Shown: positions 48,584-58,934 of the stretch, piece after piece
Position numbering within the stretch: the stretch's first letter is position 1
How the letters are laid out: each line of letters starts with the position of its first letter
From: Chrysemys picta bellii
Lineage: Eukaryota; Chordata; Testudines; Emydidae
Reading direction: 5' to 3'
DNA: 64,000 bases
Assembly: GCF_011386835.1 (NCBI RefSeq)
Contig: NC_088797.1
Location: 93,568,264 to 93,632,263, forward strand
Program-made: the position numbers and the translations under genes
Notes under the pieces: model-generated
The model's database searches: none
Told to the model about the DNA's origin: nothing
What the model saw: only the letters and a program-made list of their open reading frames with translations

Positions 48584-48816
48584 TGTGGAAATACGTGTCC
48601 TTCATGTCGAGGGCGGCGTACCAGTCTCCAGGATCCAGAGAAAGGAATAATGGTCCCTAGTGTGACCATGCGGAACTTCAACTTTACCATAAATTTGTTG
48701 AGTCCGCGTAGGTGCAGGATGGGCCGAAGCCCACCCTTGGCCTTGGGGATTAGGAAGTAGCGGGAATAAAACCCTTTGCCCCTTAACTCTCCTGGAACCT
48801 CCTCTATCGCTCCCAA
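48414..48816 (-). pseudogene. DIRS reverse transcriptase, N-terminal part, frameshifted
   Basis: Two overlapping frames together give the RT fingers and palm start. 48816 downward reads GAIEEVPGELRGKGFYSRYF, LIPKAKGGLRPILHLRGLN and FRMVTLGTI. A frame change near 48620-48650 leads to KDTYFHIAIYPVHRRFLRF and FTVLPFGLSTAPRVF (to about 48450). A further shift joins the YLDD-containing segment. The 48877-48897 G-run, just upstream, lies at the gag-RT junction. Confidence 0.82.
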
Positions 48817-49072
48817 AGCCAGGAGTGATTGGACCTCCTATAGAAGGAGGTGCTCGTGAGAAGGGTCCCTGAAGAGGGACGGGGGGGGGGGGGGGGGAGA
48901 AAGCAAATTGGAGATTGGAGGGAGTATCCCCTTTCTACCGTGCGTAGGACCCAACGGTCTGATGTTATGTAGAACTAGGCATGAAGGAAATGGGAGAGAC
49001 TATTTTGGAAAGGCGGGAAAGGATCCTGAATGGAGACTGGTGCTCTGTCCTCGGGCGCACCTTCAAAAGTTC

Positions 49073-49155
49073 TGTATACGGGAAGGCTTACAAGTAAATA
49101 GAGCCATTTACAGCCAATTGTCCTAGTTGACGGGAGCCATCAAGATTCCAAGCCA
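49073..49155 (-). other. 83-bp LTR-derived filler in DIRS gag
   Basis: This block is an exact inverse copy (83 of 83) of 53424-53506 in the solo LTR downstream. It sits where the gag C-terminal region should be: the gag frame reads SGLPPELQS and then runs into LTR sequence and a stop within about 10 codons. Beyond it, DIRS coding homology resumes near the gag-RT junction (SDRWVLRTVERGYSLQ, about 48900-48965). No target duplication surrounds it. Confidence 0.9.
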
Positions 49156-50374
49156 ACTCTGTAACTCTGGTGGTAAGCCAGAGACCTGCAGCCACGAGAT
49201 GCGGCGCATGGCTATGCCCGAGGCCAGGGTCCTAGCTGCTGAGTCTGCCGCGTCCAGAGAGGCTTGTAGGGAGATTCTGACCACCTTCTTGCCCTCCTCT
49301 ACTAGAGCCCCAAATTCCTCTCTGGACTCCTGTGGAACGAACTTCTTGAATTTCTCCATAGAGTGCCATGAATTATAGTCATATCGGCTCAGGAGTGCCT
49401 GCTGGTTGACCACCCTGAGCTGCAAGCCTCCGGCTGAGTACACCATGCGCCCAAACAAGTCTAGGCATCTAGCGTCCTTTGATTTAGGCACCAGGGCCTG
49501 CTGACCGTGCCGCTCCTTCTCGTTGACCGAAGCCACGAGAAAGGAGCACGGTTGGGGGTGTGTATAAAGGTACTCGTAGTCCTTTGAAGGGACAAAGTAC
49601 TTCCTTTCCATCCCCTTGGCCGTAGGTGGAATAGAGGCTGGCGATTGCCAAATTGTCTTGGCATTGGCCTGTATGGTTCGTATGACGGGGAGGGCAACTC
49701 TGGACGGTGCCTCCACGGACAGAATGTCCATCACAGGGTCCTCTACCTCCACCACCTCTATTGCGCGCCACTCTGCGGAGCAGTTTATGGTGGGCGCGGA
49801 CGTCCATAGGAGGAGGGCCTGAGACCGTAGTCCCCGCCACTGCCTCATCAGGCGAGGACGAGGAAGATACACCCGGGACTAAGGGATCCTGCGCGAGGTC
49901 CTCTTGTGGAGGATCTTGTTGCTCAAGGTCCATCACGCTAGGAGTGTGGGCCTGCATTGGCGCTGGAGCAGTTGCCTCAGAGCCTCCTGGGGCGGGAGGG
50001 GGAGGCGCGAGACACAGTGGCCTCCGGTACTCGGGAGATCTGGCGCCGAGAGTCTTGGTAGAGTCCGAACGTGGTGCCGGACCAGTCGGTGCCGCAGGGG
50101 CACTCCGCACTGAGGACAACGGTGCCAAGTCTCGGCGCGCGGAGGAAGGGACCAGGCTAAGTGCCACCTCCATAAGGAGCTGCTTCAGTCTAAAGTCCCG
50201 CTCCTTCCTGGTCCTCGGGTTGAAGGCTTTGCAAATGCGGCACTTGTCTGCTTGGTGGGATTCCCCCAGACACCTTAGGCAAGAGTCGTGGGGGTCTGCC
50301 GTTGACATCAGCCTCTGGGGTTTGAAACCCGGAAACCCAGGCATCGGGATAGGGGAGAAGGGAGAAGACCCCAT
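49156..50374 (-). pseudogene. DIRS gag-like protein, frameshifted
   Basis: The first segment starts at 50374 (MGSSPFSPIPMPGF). It carries a CCHC zinc knuckle, CLRCLGESHQADKC, with Cys32, Cys35, His40 and Cys45, then a K/R-rich helix (RTRKERDFRLKQLL) and a long P/A/S-rich linker. Near 49860 homology shifts to another frame: a gag core with KDYEYLYTHPQPCSFLVAS, SKDARCLDLFGRMVYSAGG and LDAADSAARTLASGIAMRR. The second frame ends in the LTR-derived filler. The protein would bind template RNA and form particles. The C-terminal part is deleted. Confidence 0.8.
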
Positions 50375-50547
50375 TCCCCTACACTAATTAAACTAACTAA
50401 CTATATTAAGTAATTCACAACTATTAACAACTATAACCAACTATTAACAACTAAACAAACTATTAACAGGTACTAAAGCGAATGCTAGGGAGAGTGGAGA
50501 TCAGCTAAGCTGCACTCCACAGTTTCAACAATCGTCACAGGCGGTAA

Positions 50548-50721
50548 AAAGGAACTGCTGGGTCGTCCGGGGCATATATCCGGCGCCATAAATGCACCTC
50601 TCCAGGGGGCGCCTCAGCCGACCCACCGAGTGTTGCTAGGGTAAAAATCTCCCAACGATCGTGCACGCAGCGCGCGCACCCCCAATTGGAATCGATATGA
50701 GCAAGCACTCAAAGAAGAATC
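50548..50721. repeat. DIRS right inverted terminal repeat
   Basis: The inverse of the left terminal repeat: cctcagccgacccaccgagt, gggtaaaaatctccc, aattggaatcgatatgagca. The outer end lies near caaagaagaat. Confidence 0.82.
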
Positions 50722-50889
50722 TTGAGACCAAGAGTATAGAAAAAGTCATCCTGAGAAGTTCTGCAGCTGTGGCAATACAACTACTTGTCTGCTTGTCTCT
50801 TTGGGAAAATAGTCTTTGATCATGCATTAACCAAGTTTTAAGAAAATCTGAAAATAAGAACAGATTCTTAAATGTAGGGCTCATCTACG

Positions 50890-51112
50890 GGGTGGGGTAA
50901 TGTGCTCTAGTGGGGTGTGATTTCTAAAGCGCACTGACGTGTTGCACATTATTTGGTCCATGTAGACTCTGCTGGTGCATTTTAACAAAAAGCTGTTTGA
51001 AACAGTATCTACATTAAAGTGCACTAGTGCACACCAGCAGGGTCTACACAGACCAATTAATGCGCAACACGGTAATGTATTTAGAAATCACACCCCTAAA
51101 GATAACATTATC
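50890..51112. mobile_element. Foldback MITE
   Basis: Two arms of about 100 bp around a short centre. Left motifs include ggggtgtgatttctaaa, tggtccatgtagactctgct and ggtgcatttta; the right side has the inverses tttagaaatcacacccc and agcagggtctacacagacca. Boundaries and duplication are not resolved. It is non-coding. Confidence 0.7.
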
Positions 51113-51322
51113 CCATTATGTAGAAAAATGTTCCTAAGCAGTCTGAATGAGCTATGTGAACAATGAAAGATTTTAAAGAGAAGACAATAAAAGACAAGTG
51201 ACTATTTAGCGAATATGGCCATGTCAATTCATTCCTTCTTTTAGTGATAGCATTCATGATTCTAACAGTCATTGTGAGTTAGGTCAGCCATTTTGTAGCA
51301 GGGACCTGGCAGACACTGACCA

Positions 51323-52725
51323 CATCTACCACTACAAAGTTTCACCAGTAAAATTTCTGCCCACCTTCATCTGCTGACATTGGTATGTCACTTGACTGTG
51401 TTCATATTTAGCTGCCTTTGATGGTGCAGCGCATCCTCTCAGTAACAGATTGATTTCTGCATTTTAGGTAGGCAGCCCAGTGTACACTGAGCTACTGCCT
51501 GAAATTTTTGCACTGAATTGTAGGATACCAGCGCTGCTCTCGGTGAATTAGGAGAGTTGGGGTCAAATTCCCACAATTTCTTCTGTTCCATCCCATAATC
51601 TGTTCTTCTTCACTCTAGTTTTCAATCTTTCTGCCATCTCACCAACAGAAGCACAGATACTGAACAGATCACTATAGCAGTCTTTTCTGTTTTAGCAACA
51701 GGGTGACTGATTCTCCTGTATGTGCGGAACTACAACTACCACCACAGCAGACGGATATGCAACAGTGAAAATGAGAAAAATGAGAAGTGGATGATTCAGA
51801 CAGTGAATGACAGTTGCTGGCTGCTGCAGGCATTCACTGACCAGCTTTGTCCTCTTCTTCAGTGGCTTCTAGTTCTGGAATCAGCTGGGTCTTGGAGAGC
51901 TCCTGGCTGGCTGTGCGTTCTGCATCCACTACATCTCCCACCTCAACAAGCTCTTTTGTTGTGCAGTTCCGGGGTGATTTCCTCTAGATGTCATGACGTG
52001 TCCATGGACACTTGCAGGTTGGCAGTGCAGTCCCCATTCAGCATAGGATTGAATTCCGCATAGTAGCAGAAGAACCAGATTGTTTTTGCCCTCCTTTGCC
52101 TTTTGGTAGGACTGTTTCAGTTCCTTCCCCTTTGCCCGGCACTGCAACTCGTCCATGAAGTACCCCACCTTCTGCATCTCCTTTGCAATGTCTGAATGAA
52201 CATCTATTATTCCTGCAGGAATTCTGCAGCTGGGATAGCACTGCCACATCCCCATAGAGGCTGAGGAAATCCAGGGCTTCTTTTCTGAACCAGTGAGCAA
52301 CAAAGGTTTGCTGGAGGGTTACCTGCAGCTTCAGATGAGGCCATACTGGTAAGCATACAGGAAGAAAAGCATTTCCAAAACATGCTGGGGATTTTAAGGG
52401 AAAGATGGCACGTGAGCTTCCGGACATTGTGGGGTAGCAGAGTTCAAACATTTAACTAGAACCGTCACTGCCACAAGGACAGTGGAATTGCAGGTTTGCT
52501 GCTGGTACAGATAATGCAGCATCCACACAGGCATTGTACCAGTGGAAGAGCGCCAAGAGCAGAGGCAGTTTAAATTGACCAACAGAAGTTCACGGTTTGG
52601 TAGCTGATGGTCAGGAGCAAGGTGAAAGGGCAGGCATGAAACAGGACTCAAAATTTAATATGGACTCACACAAAGCTGTGCCAACAGAAGGCAAGTTTTA
52701 CTGGTAAAACTTGGTAATGTAGACC
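51323..52725 (-). mobile_element. Harbinger-like element with Myb/SANT-type gene relic
   Basis: Inverted ends of about 38 bp: left at 51323-51363 (tctaccactacaaagtttca, ccagtaaaattt) and right at 52686-52725 (aagttttactggtaaaactt, ggtaatgtaga). Between them lies a frameshifted Myb/SANT-like coding segment on the minus strand. Two-gene Harbinger transposons carry a Myb-like protein beside the DDE nuclease, so the combination is coherent, but I see no nuclease. The target duplication is not clear. Confidence 0.55.
52078..52300 (-). pseudogene. Myb/SANT-like DNA-binding domain, frameshifted
   Basis: On the minus strand one frame gives AHWFRKEALDFLSLYGDVAV then LSQLQNSCRN (about 52300-52209). 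A shift at about 52205-52213 leads to DVHSDIAKEMQKVGYFMDEL then QCRAKGKELKQSYQKAKEG (to about 52078). This is the order of the vertebrate Myb/SANT-like (MSANTD/trihelix-type) domain: W...E...L..L(W/Y)G, then an I...L...GY.R...QCR.K.K.L...Y segment. The first Trp and the QCR-K-KEL helix are recognisable. It is broken by the frameshift and has no credible downstream exons. Confidence 0.7.
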
Positions 52726-52808
52726 AAGACTACATCTAAAACAACAACTCTACACTAGTGGAACAAAAGAATTGCTATTTGCAGAATCATTGACTGTTAA
52801 TGACCCTC

Positions 52809-54357
52809 TGTGACATTGCACTCCATATGCTTTATGAAAATATGCTTATGAATGTGAATATAATGTAACTGGAATATGCTTTATGCAAAAGGTCTCTTGT
52901 AAGGTATCATTACAAAGCTTATACAGTAACTCCTCACTTAAAGTCATCCCAGTAAACGTTGTTACGTCGCTGGTCAATTAGGGAACATGCTCATTTAAAG
53001 TTGTGCAATGCTCCCTTATAACACCATTTGGCAGCTGCCTGCTTTGTCCACTGCTTGCAGGATTCTCTAGAAGAGCAGCCCCTCATTGCTGTGTACAATA
53101 TTAAACTGTTTGTTTAAAATTGTTTAAAACTTATACTGTATGTGTATATAATGTCTTTTGTCTGGCAAAAAAAAAAAATTCCCTGGAACCTAACACCCCA
53201 TTTACATTCATTCTCATGGTGAAATTGGATTCGCTTAACATCGTTTCACATAAAGTCATATTTTTCAGGAACATAACTACAACGTTAAGTGAGGAGTTAC
53301 TGTAATCTAGTGTGTGTGTTCATCCTATTTGTATAAATGTATCATCCTTGTATCTGAAGCTAGAAATATGATGTATTACTCTGAAGTCCTATTGTAACTA
53401 TGCAAAGTGTGGGCCATTAATGGTGGCTTGGAATCTTGATGGCTCCCGTCAACTAGGACAATTGGCTGTAAATGGCTCTATTTACTTGTAAGCCTTCCCG
53501 TATACAAGTGGATGCCAGCCAGTGAGTAATGAAGCTTCACAGGACATGTCAACATGTCACATGATACTGGAATCCATCTTAAACCTGGTGCTTTTCCATT
53601 TAGAAGGAAGGGTGGGAACCCATAGAGAAATAAAGGAGTCCCGCCTTGTGCCAAATATATAAAAGGGGGTGAAACAGAACAAAGGGGGCTGCCAGTCATG
53701 AGAAATCCCCTAGTTACCACCCGAGCTGGAACTAACAAGAACTATACAAGGGGAAAGGGTTGGGCCCAGACTAAGAAGGAGTCTAGTCTGTGAGAGAAGC
53801 TTATTGGAACATCTCTGAGGGTGAGATTTACCTGTATTCAGTTTCTTAAATGTATTAGGCTTAGACTTGACTGTTTTGTTTTATTTTGCTTGGTAACTTA
53901 CTTTGTTCTGTTATTACTTGAAACCACTTAAATCCTACTTTTTATACTTAATAAAATCACTTTTGTTTATTAGTAAGTGCAGAGTAAGTGATTAATACCT
54001 GGGGGAGCAAACAGCTGTGCATCTCTCTCTATCAGTGTTATAGAGGACAAACAATTTATGAGTTTACCCCGTATACGCTTTATACAGAGTAAAACGGCTT
54101 TATTTGGGGTTTGGATCCCATTGGGAACTGGGTGCTGGAGATAGGTAACTTGCTAAGCAGCTTTTGGTTAAAGTCTGCAGCTTTGGGGAGGAGCGGGGGG
54201 ACCAGACCTGGGTCTGTGTTGCAGCAGACTAGTGTGTCTGGCTCAACAAGGCAGGGTTCTGGAGTCCCAAACTGTCAGTGGAAAAAAAGAGCTCAGATAT
54301 AATTCCAGCACATCAGGTGACAGCCTCAAGGGGGTCACTGTGACCGAACCCGTCACA
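52809..54357 (+). mobile_element. Solo LTR interrupted by a Tigger/mariner-type element
   Basis: Bounded by tgtgaca and cgtcaca with a perfect 5-bp duplication, ccctc, at 52804-52808 and 54358-54362. Removing the 379-bp inner element and one TA leaves about 1.17 kb, matching the family. U3 has tataaaag at 53658-53665 and the polyadenylation signal aataaa at 53950-53955. There is no internal coding region. Part of its U3 (53424-53506) is the likely source of the filler in the DIRS at 49073. Confidence 0.9.
52924..53302. mobile_element. Tigger/pogo-like (mariner superfamily) MITE
   Basis: A 379-bp element with inverted ends cagtaactcctcacttaa and ttaagtgaggagttactg (perfect over 18 bp), flanked by TA at 52922-52923 and 53303-53304. 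TA duplication and the cagt-aactcctc-type end are typical of Tigger/pogo-like elements. It is non-coding and younger than the LTR that hosts it. Confidence 0.9.
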
Positions 54358-54362
54358 CCCTC

Positions 54363-54965
54363 TGCCAGCAACTCAATATGGCACTGCAGCATGGAAAATC
54401 CAAGAAGAGGAGGAGCAACAGTCAAGGTATTACAGACTGCTTTTTAAAACAGACATGCTCTCTTAGCAAGGGGAGCCATTTCATCACCAGAAACAGAAGG
54501 ACAAAGCTGAAGGCTTTTCTCTGCGCCAAGGACGCTGACCAGAACCTGAGGACTCTGGGTCATGGTGGAGATTTGCATTCAGGCGTTTGTTTTGTGGGAT
54601 CTGTATTCTAAGACAACACAAGAGAGTTTAAGTGTGTGTGTTGAAGCAGTTCCTGTGCAAAGCCTGTTCCTTATCTACCTTGTGTCCTTGAAGAGTAAAA
54701 CTATAAACCAGAGCACCCACAAGGGTGGAGCTCTGGGGGAAGCATGTATAAATGACAGGGGAGGCTTGGGAGGTTCAGCTCTGGTCTTGGAGCCTAGGGC
54801 AGTTGGACAGTGGAGTCTTATGTCCCAAGGAAGGGCTTCACACAGAGAATCTTCCCCTGCGAGCGTTCCTGTAGTCAGAGACCACGTCTGGACTCTGCCC
54901 AGACCCAGCTGGCTTGGGTCCAATTATAAAACAGCCTGGTGACTGGCCACTAGGTGGACTCAACC
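54363..54965 (+). repeat. LTR-like repeat, related to 38110-38745
   Basis: Shares ordered blocks with the 38-kb repeat (gtccttgaagagtaaaacta; gggcagttggacagtgg; ctctgcccagaccca). A TATA-like attataaaaca lies near 54923. The left boundary is obscured by the adjacent solo LTR. Open frames of 82-126 codons are not conserved between copies. Confidence 0.5.
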
Positions 54966-55852
54966 AGAGTTGTAAGAACATATGTTTTTTTTTTTTCTTT
55001 TTACATACACACACTTTTCACACACACTTATCTCATACTCCTGCCTTAGGACAGGCATACTACTATCAGGCTACCTTTAAGGGGACTTCTCTTTGCATTT
55101 TTCAAAAGGTATAACAGAGAAACCATGAAGTTGAGATATCATGCAAATCTCCTAACATGCTGCTCACATCCCTCACACCTGAAGTATTTATTAGACTTGG
55201 GAAAACTTGTTAGTGCATCTTATAAATAATTAAGTATGACTAGATGTATACCAGTGGCTATGTAAACACAGAAATAGAAAGAGTTTAATTATTTAACAAG
55301 CCAATAGAAAGGAAAAAAATTCTTGTGTGAGAGCTAACCTAATGAAGCTGACTATGTAACAGTTAAGACTGCACTGCTGTGTATTAATTAAAAAACAAAT
55401 AAGTCACGCTGCAACAACATATTTAATGATCTGTAAACACTTCATCTCCACATCTATGAGAAAGGGCTATATCTATAGTGTCTGAACTGAAACAGGAACA
55501 GAATCTGCTGGAAACAGACAAGACAAGACACTTTATGACTAAGAGCAAAGGGAAGACAATCACTATTACTACTGAAAGCAGTCACACAAAAAAGTGACAC
55601 AGGACACTAAACAGGCAAGTCTAAATTCAGGACAAATCTGAGAACACAATAAAAAAGATTTACCACATTTTTGAGCAATTTCAAAACTGTAACAAAATGG
55701 AAGACATGAAAACAAGTCAAGTGGACTGCTTGCAAACTAGTAATTCTATGGAAAGCAGAGCATATGGATTCAGGCCTAAATCTGTTATTTACTAATAGAA
55801 ACTTTTGAGTTATGTAGCACTTAAACCTCATTTTAGATAAATAGCTTTTTTC
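54966..55852. other. No recognisable feature
   Basis: AT-rich sequence with short (CA)-like and T-rich tracts near 54985-55030. No gene was recognised. Confidence 0.45.
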
Positions 55853-56207
55853 ACTAGCAGTGTCTCTTTGGCCTACGCATGCGTCCTACACATCCTTGTG
55901 CCCCGCAGTGAGGCTATACAGAGCTGAGCAGGGGAACTGTCCTCAGTTCCTTCTCTAGCACAAAGTCCACCAAGGAAACTTTGAAGCAGAGGGGAAGGAG
56001 GATGGGTGGTGGAGCACCCATAAGGACACACATTTTAAAGAACTACAATTACTGCACAGGGCAAGTAACCTCTTCTTCTTCTTTGAGTACCATCCCTATG
56101 GATTTTCGACTTCAGGTGATTTCCAAGCAGTATCCTTAGAAGGAGGAGGGAGCTTTGGAATACAGTCCAGTATTGAGGACAGAACTGCACTGCCAACTGA
56201 CGTGTCA

Positions 56208-57201
56208 GAGGCATGGACCAAGGCATCATGTTTGGTGAAAGTACATATTGAAGATCACGTAGCAGCTCTGCAAATTTCAGTTACTGGAATGTCCTCAAGT
56301 GGATCCACAAATGTTTATTGTGACCTTGCAGAATGGCCCAATCCCCTAGCAGGAGGGAGGGGGTTGGCAGCCTCATAGCAAGCAAAAATACACCCTGAAA
56401 TCTACCTTGATAGTCTCAGGTAGAAACAGTGGATCCCTTAAATCTGTATGCAATAGAAATAAATGGTCTAGGACACTGGCTCTCAACTTTCTAAATTACT
56501 GTACCCCCTTCAGGAGTCTGATTTGTCTTGCGTACCCCAGGTTTTACCTCACTCAAAAACTAGCAGATTACAAAATCAGACAAAATATATAAAAGTGTCA
56601 CAGCACACTATTTCTGAAAAATTGCTTACTTTCTCATTTTTACCATATAGTTATAAATCAATTGGAATATAAATACTTACATTTCAGGGTATAGTATATA
56701 GAGCAGTATAAACAAGTCATTATCTGTATGAAATATTAGTTTGTACTGACTTCTCTACTGCTTTTTATGTAGCCTGTTGTAAAACTAGGCAAATATCTAG
56801 ATGAGTTGATGTACCCCCAGAAGACTTGTGCATACCTCCAGGGGTACGCATACCCCGGTTGATAACCACTGGTCTAGGAGACCTCCAAAATGGTTTGGTC
56901 CATCTTCTCGCATCTAAGGTATGGAAAGAAGCTCCCTGTCCTGAGCTATGTGGTTTGGGGGGCAGGGGTGATACCCACGGGAGAGGAGATAAACCTCCTC
57001 ATGGATAGTCTGGTTCAGCTGAAATTTAGACAACACTTTAGATAAGAATTTAGGGTGTGAACCTAGGGAAACCTTGTCCTTGAAGTACACCCTGAAAGGA
57101 GGATCTTCCATCAAGGCCCTGATTTCTCTAACTCTTCGAGCCGATGTAATGGCTATTAAAAAGGCCATCTTCATAGACAGATTCAGTAAGGAACAGGTCA
57201 C
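56208..57201 (-). pseudogene. DIRS tyrosine recombinase relic
   Basis: The first half, MKMAFLIAITSARRVREIRA (57170-57110 region), keeps the first catalytic-arginine motif. The hAT at 56474-56871 then interrupts the gene. The second half (about 56320-56208) reads DIPVTEICRAAT, stop, SSICTFTKHDALVHASD. The expected Trp is a TGA stop and the expected catalytic Tyr in KHYAL is Asp. The recombinase is therefore inactivated in at least three independent ways. Confidence 0.78.
56474..56871. mobile_element. Charlie-like hAT inserted in the second DIRS
   Basis: A 398-bp element with ends cactggctctcaac and gttgataaccactg, flanked by a perfect 8-bp duplication, gtctagga, at 56466-56473 and 56872-56879. 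It is AT-rich internally and non-coding. DIRS sequence resumes immediately on both sides. Confidence 0.9.
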
Positions 57202-57810
57202 CTTTGGTTAAAATCGGAGTCTTGTGAGACCTCTGAGATCTACACTGACCCACTCCCAAACGGGTGTGGTTATTTTTACTTGAGGGAAGAGGTTCCCAAG
57301 TCCTTTAATGAACCTTAGCATTATAGAGTAAGAAAACACTGAGAACCCTTCTATTGGAGAAGGGAATGCTGTTAACACAGCCAAATGAACCTTGACTGAG
57401 CTACCTGATAAAGCTGTTCTCTTCAGCTGTAGCAGGTAAACCAGCAAAGCAAAAATGAAGACGATTCAGGTCTGAGTTCCTGATGCTCACACCAAAAGCT
57501 AAATCTTGTCCACTTCTGAAGGCAAGTACTATGGGTAGATTCTTTCCTGCAGTTTAAGAATACCTGCCATACCTCTCCAGAGCAAGTAGATTCTATACCC
57601 ACAAACCATCGAGAAGCCATGCCTGGAGGTAGAGAACTTCCAGGTTGGGATGACGCATTCAGACAACATCTTGTGAAAGCAGATCAGGGATGCATGGAAG
57701 ATTGTTTCCTGGTCCAATGATCAATCGAAACAGGTACGGGTACCATGCCTGTCTCAGCCATGCTGGGACTAGTAGGGTAACCTTGGCCTTAGCTTTGTCC
57801 TGCCTGACCT

Positions 57811-58165
57811 TATAGATTCATAGATTCTAGGACTGGAAGGGACCTTGAGAGGTTATCGAGTCCAGTCCCCTGCCCGCATGGCAGGACCAAATACTGTCTA
57901 GACCATCCCTGATAGACGTTTATCTAACCTACTCTTAAATATCTCCAGAGATGGAGATTCCACAACCTCCCTAGGCAATTTATTCCAGTGTTTAACCACC
58001 CTGACAGTTACGAACTTTTTCCTAATGTCCAACCTAAACCTCCCTTGTTGCAGTTTAAGCCCATTGCTTCTTGTTCTATCCTTAGAGGCTAAGGTGAACA
58101 AGTTTTCTCCCTCCTCCTTATGACACCCTTTTAGATACCTGAAAACCTTGTTCCTCACTCTTAGA
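57811..58165 (-). mobile_element. CR1 LINE 3' end with intact ORF2 terminus
   Basis: On the minus strand an open segment of 86 codons (58158-57898) is the CR1 ORF2 C-terminus: NKVFRYLKGCHKEEGENLFT, DRTRSNGLKLQQGRFRLDIR, VRVVKHWNKLPREVVESPSL, IFKSRLDKRLSGMV and stop. A short 3' UTR follows, ending in attcatagattctagg-type octamers at about 57812-57831. It is strongly 5' truncated, and the coding part kept is open. Confidence 0.88.
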
Positions 58166-58516
58166 ATTAGAGGTGTTGGGGAAAATGCATAATACAGGCC
58201 CTACGTCCAAAATAGCAGGGAGGCATTTCCCAGAGGGTGGAGACCTACACCTCCTTTTTAATAGAACAGACAATACTTTATGTTTGTGGCAGTGGCAAAG
58301 AAGTCCACTTCCAGACATCTCCACATTCAAAATAGGTCATCTAGGATTTGGGGATCCAATTCCCATTTGTAGTCTTGGGAGAAATGCCTACTGAGGGCAT
58401 TATCCGTGGTGTTTTGCACTCTGGAAAAGAGCATTGCTGAAATGTGAATGAACTGTGTACAAATTCCATAACTTTATTGCTTTAGAGAGGGAAATCTCTT
58501 GCTGCCTTGACAGTTG

Positions 58517-58790
58517 TTATAAAAACATGCAGGTTACATTGTCCGTCATGATCTCAAGAGACTCTCCTCTAATGAAAGGCAGAAAAAGGAGACAGACGTT
58601 CCTTACAGCTCTTAGTTCCAATTGGTAACCATCTGCCCTGGATTGCATGAGCATCAGAATGTGCCCCCCACCCCATCCCAGCAGTAATGCATCCATTGTT
58701 AGGGTGACTGTTGGCACTGGCCAGAGAAACGGAATACCAGTGTTGATGTTGTGGTGCTCTTTCCACGAGTCAAGAGAATCTTTCACCTAG
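58517..58790 (-). pseudogene. DIRS RNase H domain relic
   Basis: The open segment reads LTMDALLLGWGGG (family: T-D-A-S...GWG), then YQLELRAVRNVCLLFLPFIR (helix with the catalytic Glu) and LEIMTDNVTCMFL (catalytic Asp in TDN). The first aspartate motif appears as MDAL. This domain is what the 47-kb DIRS has lost between its RT and YR. Confidence 0.75.
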
Positions 58791-58934
58791 CATAGAACAG
58801 AAACTTGTTCATCTAAGCTGTGTCTGTTTAGTGAGCAGACTATTCTGAGCCACCCATGAAAACAGAGAATGTATAATCTTGTATGGTCTGTGATGAAAGT
58901 GCAAGCCATCATGTGATCCAGGGGCTGGAGGCAG

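Larger units (their letters stand above)
47163..50721 (-). mobile_element. DIRS-type tyrosine-recombinase retrotransposon, internally deleted
   Basis: A 3.56-kb element on the minus strand in DIRS order: gag (49156-50374), RT (about 48414-48816), RT fused to YR (47957-48583) and the YR end (47573-47812). It has inverted, not direct, terminal repeats (47163-47350 and 50548-50721) and an internal complementary region next to the left repeat. DIRS elements make a cDNA circle and integrate with a tyrosine recombinase, without a DDE integrase. This copy is dead: it has gag, RT and YR frameshifts, a stop, loss of RNase H and an 83-bp filler. The 50374-codon-start gag is the longest intact part. Confidence 0.88.

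Noticed and set aside
48877..48897. Long G-run as a quadruplex regulatory element
   Set aside because: It lies in decayed DIRS sequence and may reflect slippage or sequencing error; there is no supporting context.
49707..50387. 226-codon plus-strand open frame
   Set aside because: Antisense shadow of the DIRS gag, which has a zinc knuckle and family order on the minus strand.
25170..54357. The three LTRs as parts of one long provirus
   Set aside because: Each has its own flanking 5-mer duplication and no gag/pol/env sequence lies between them; one is in opposite orientation.
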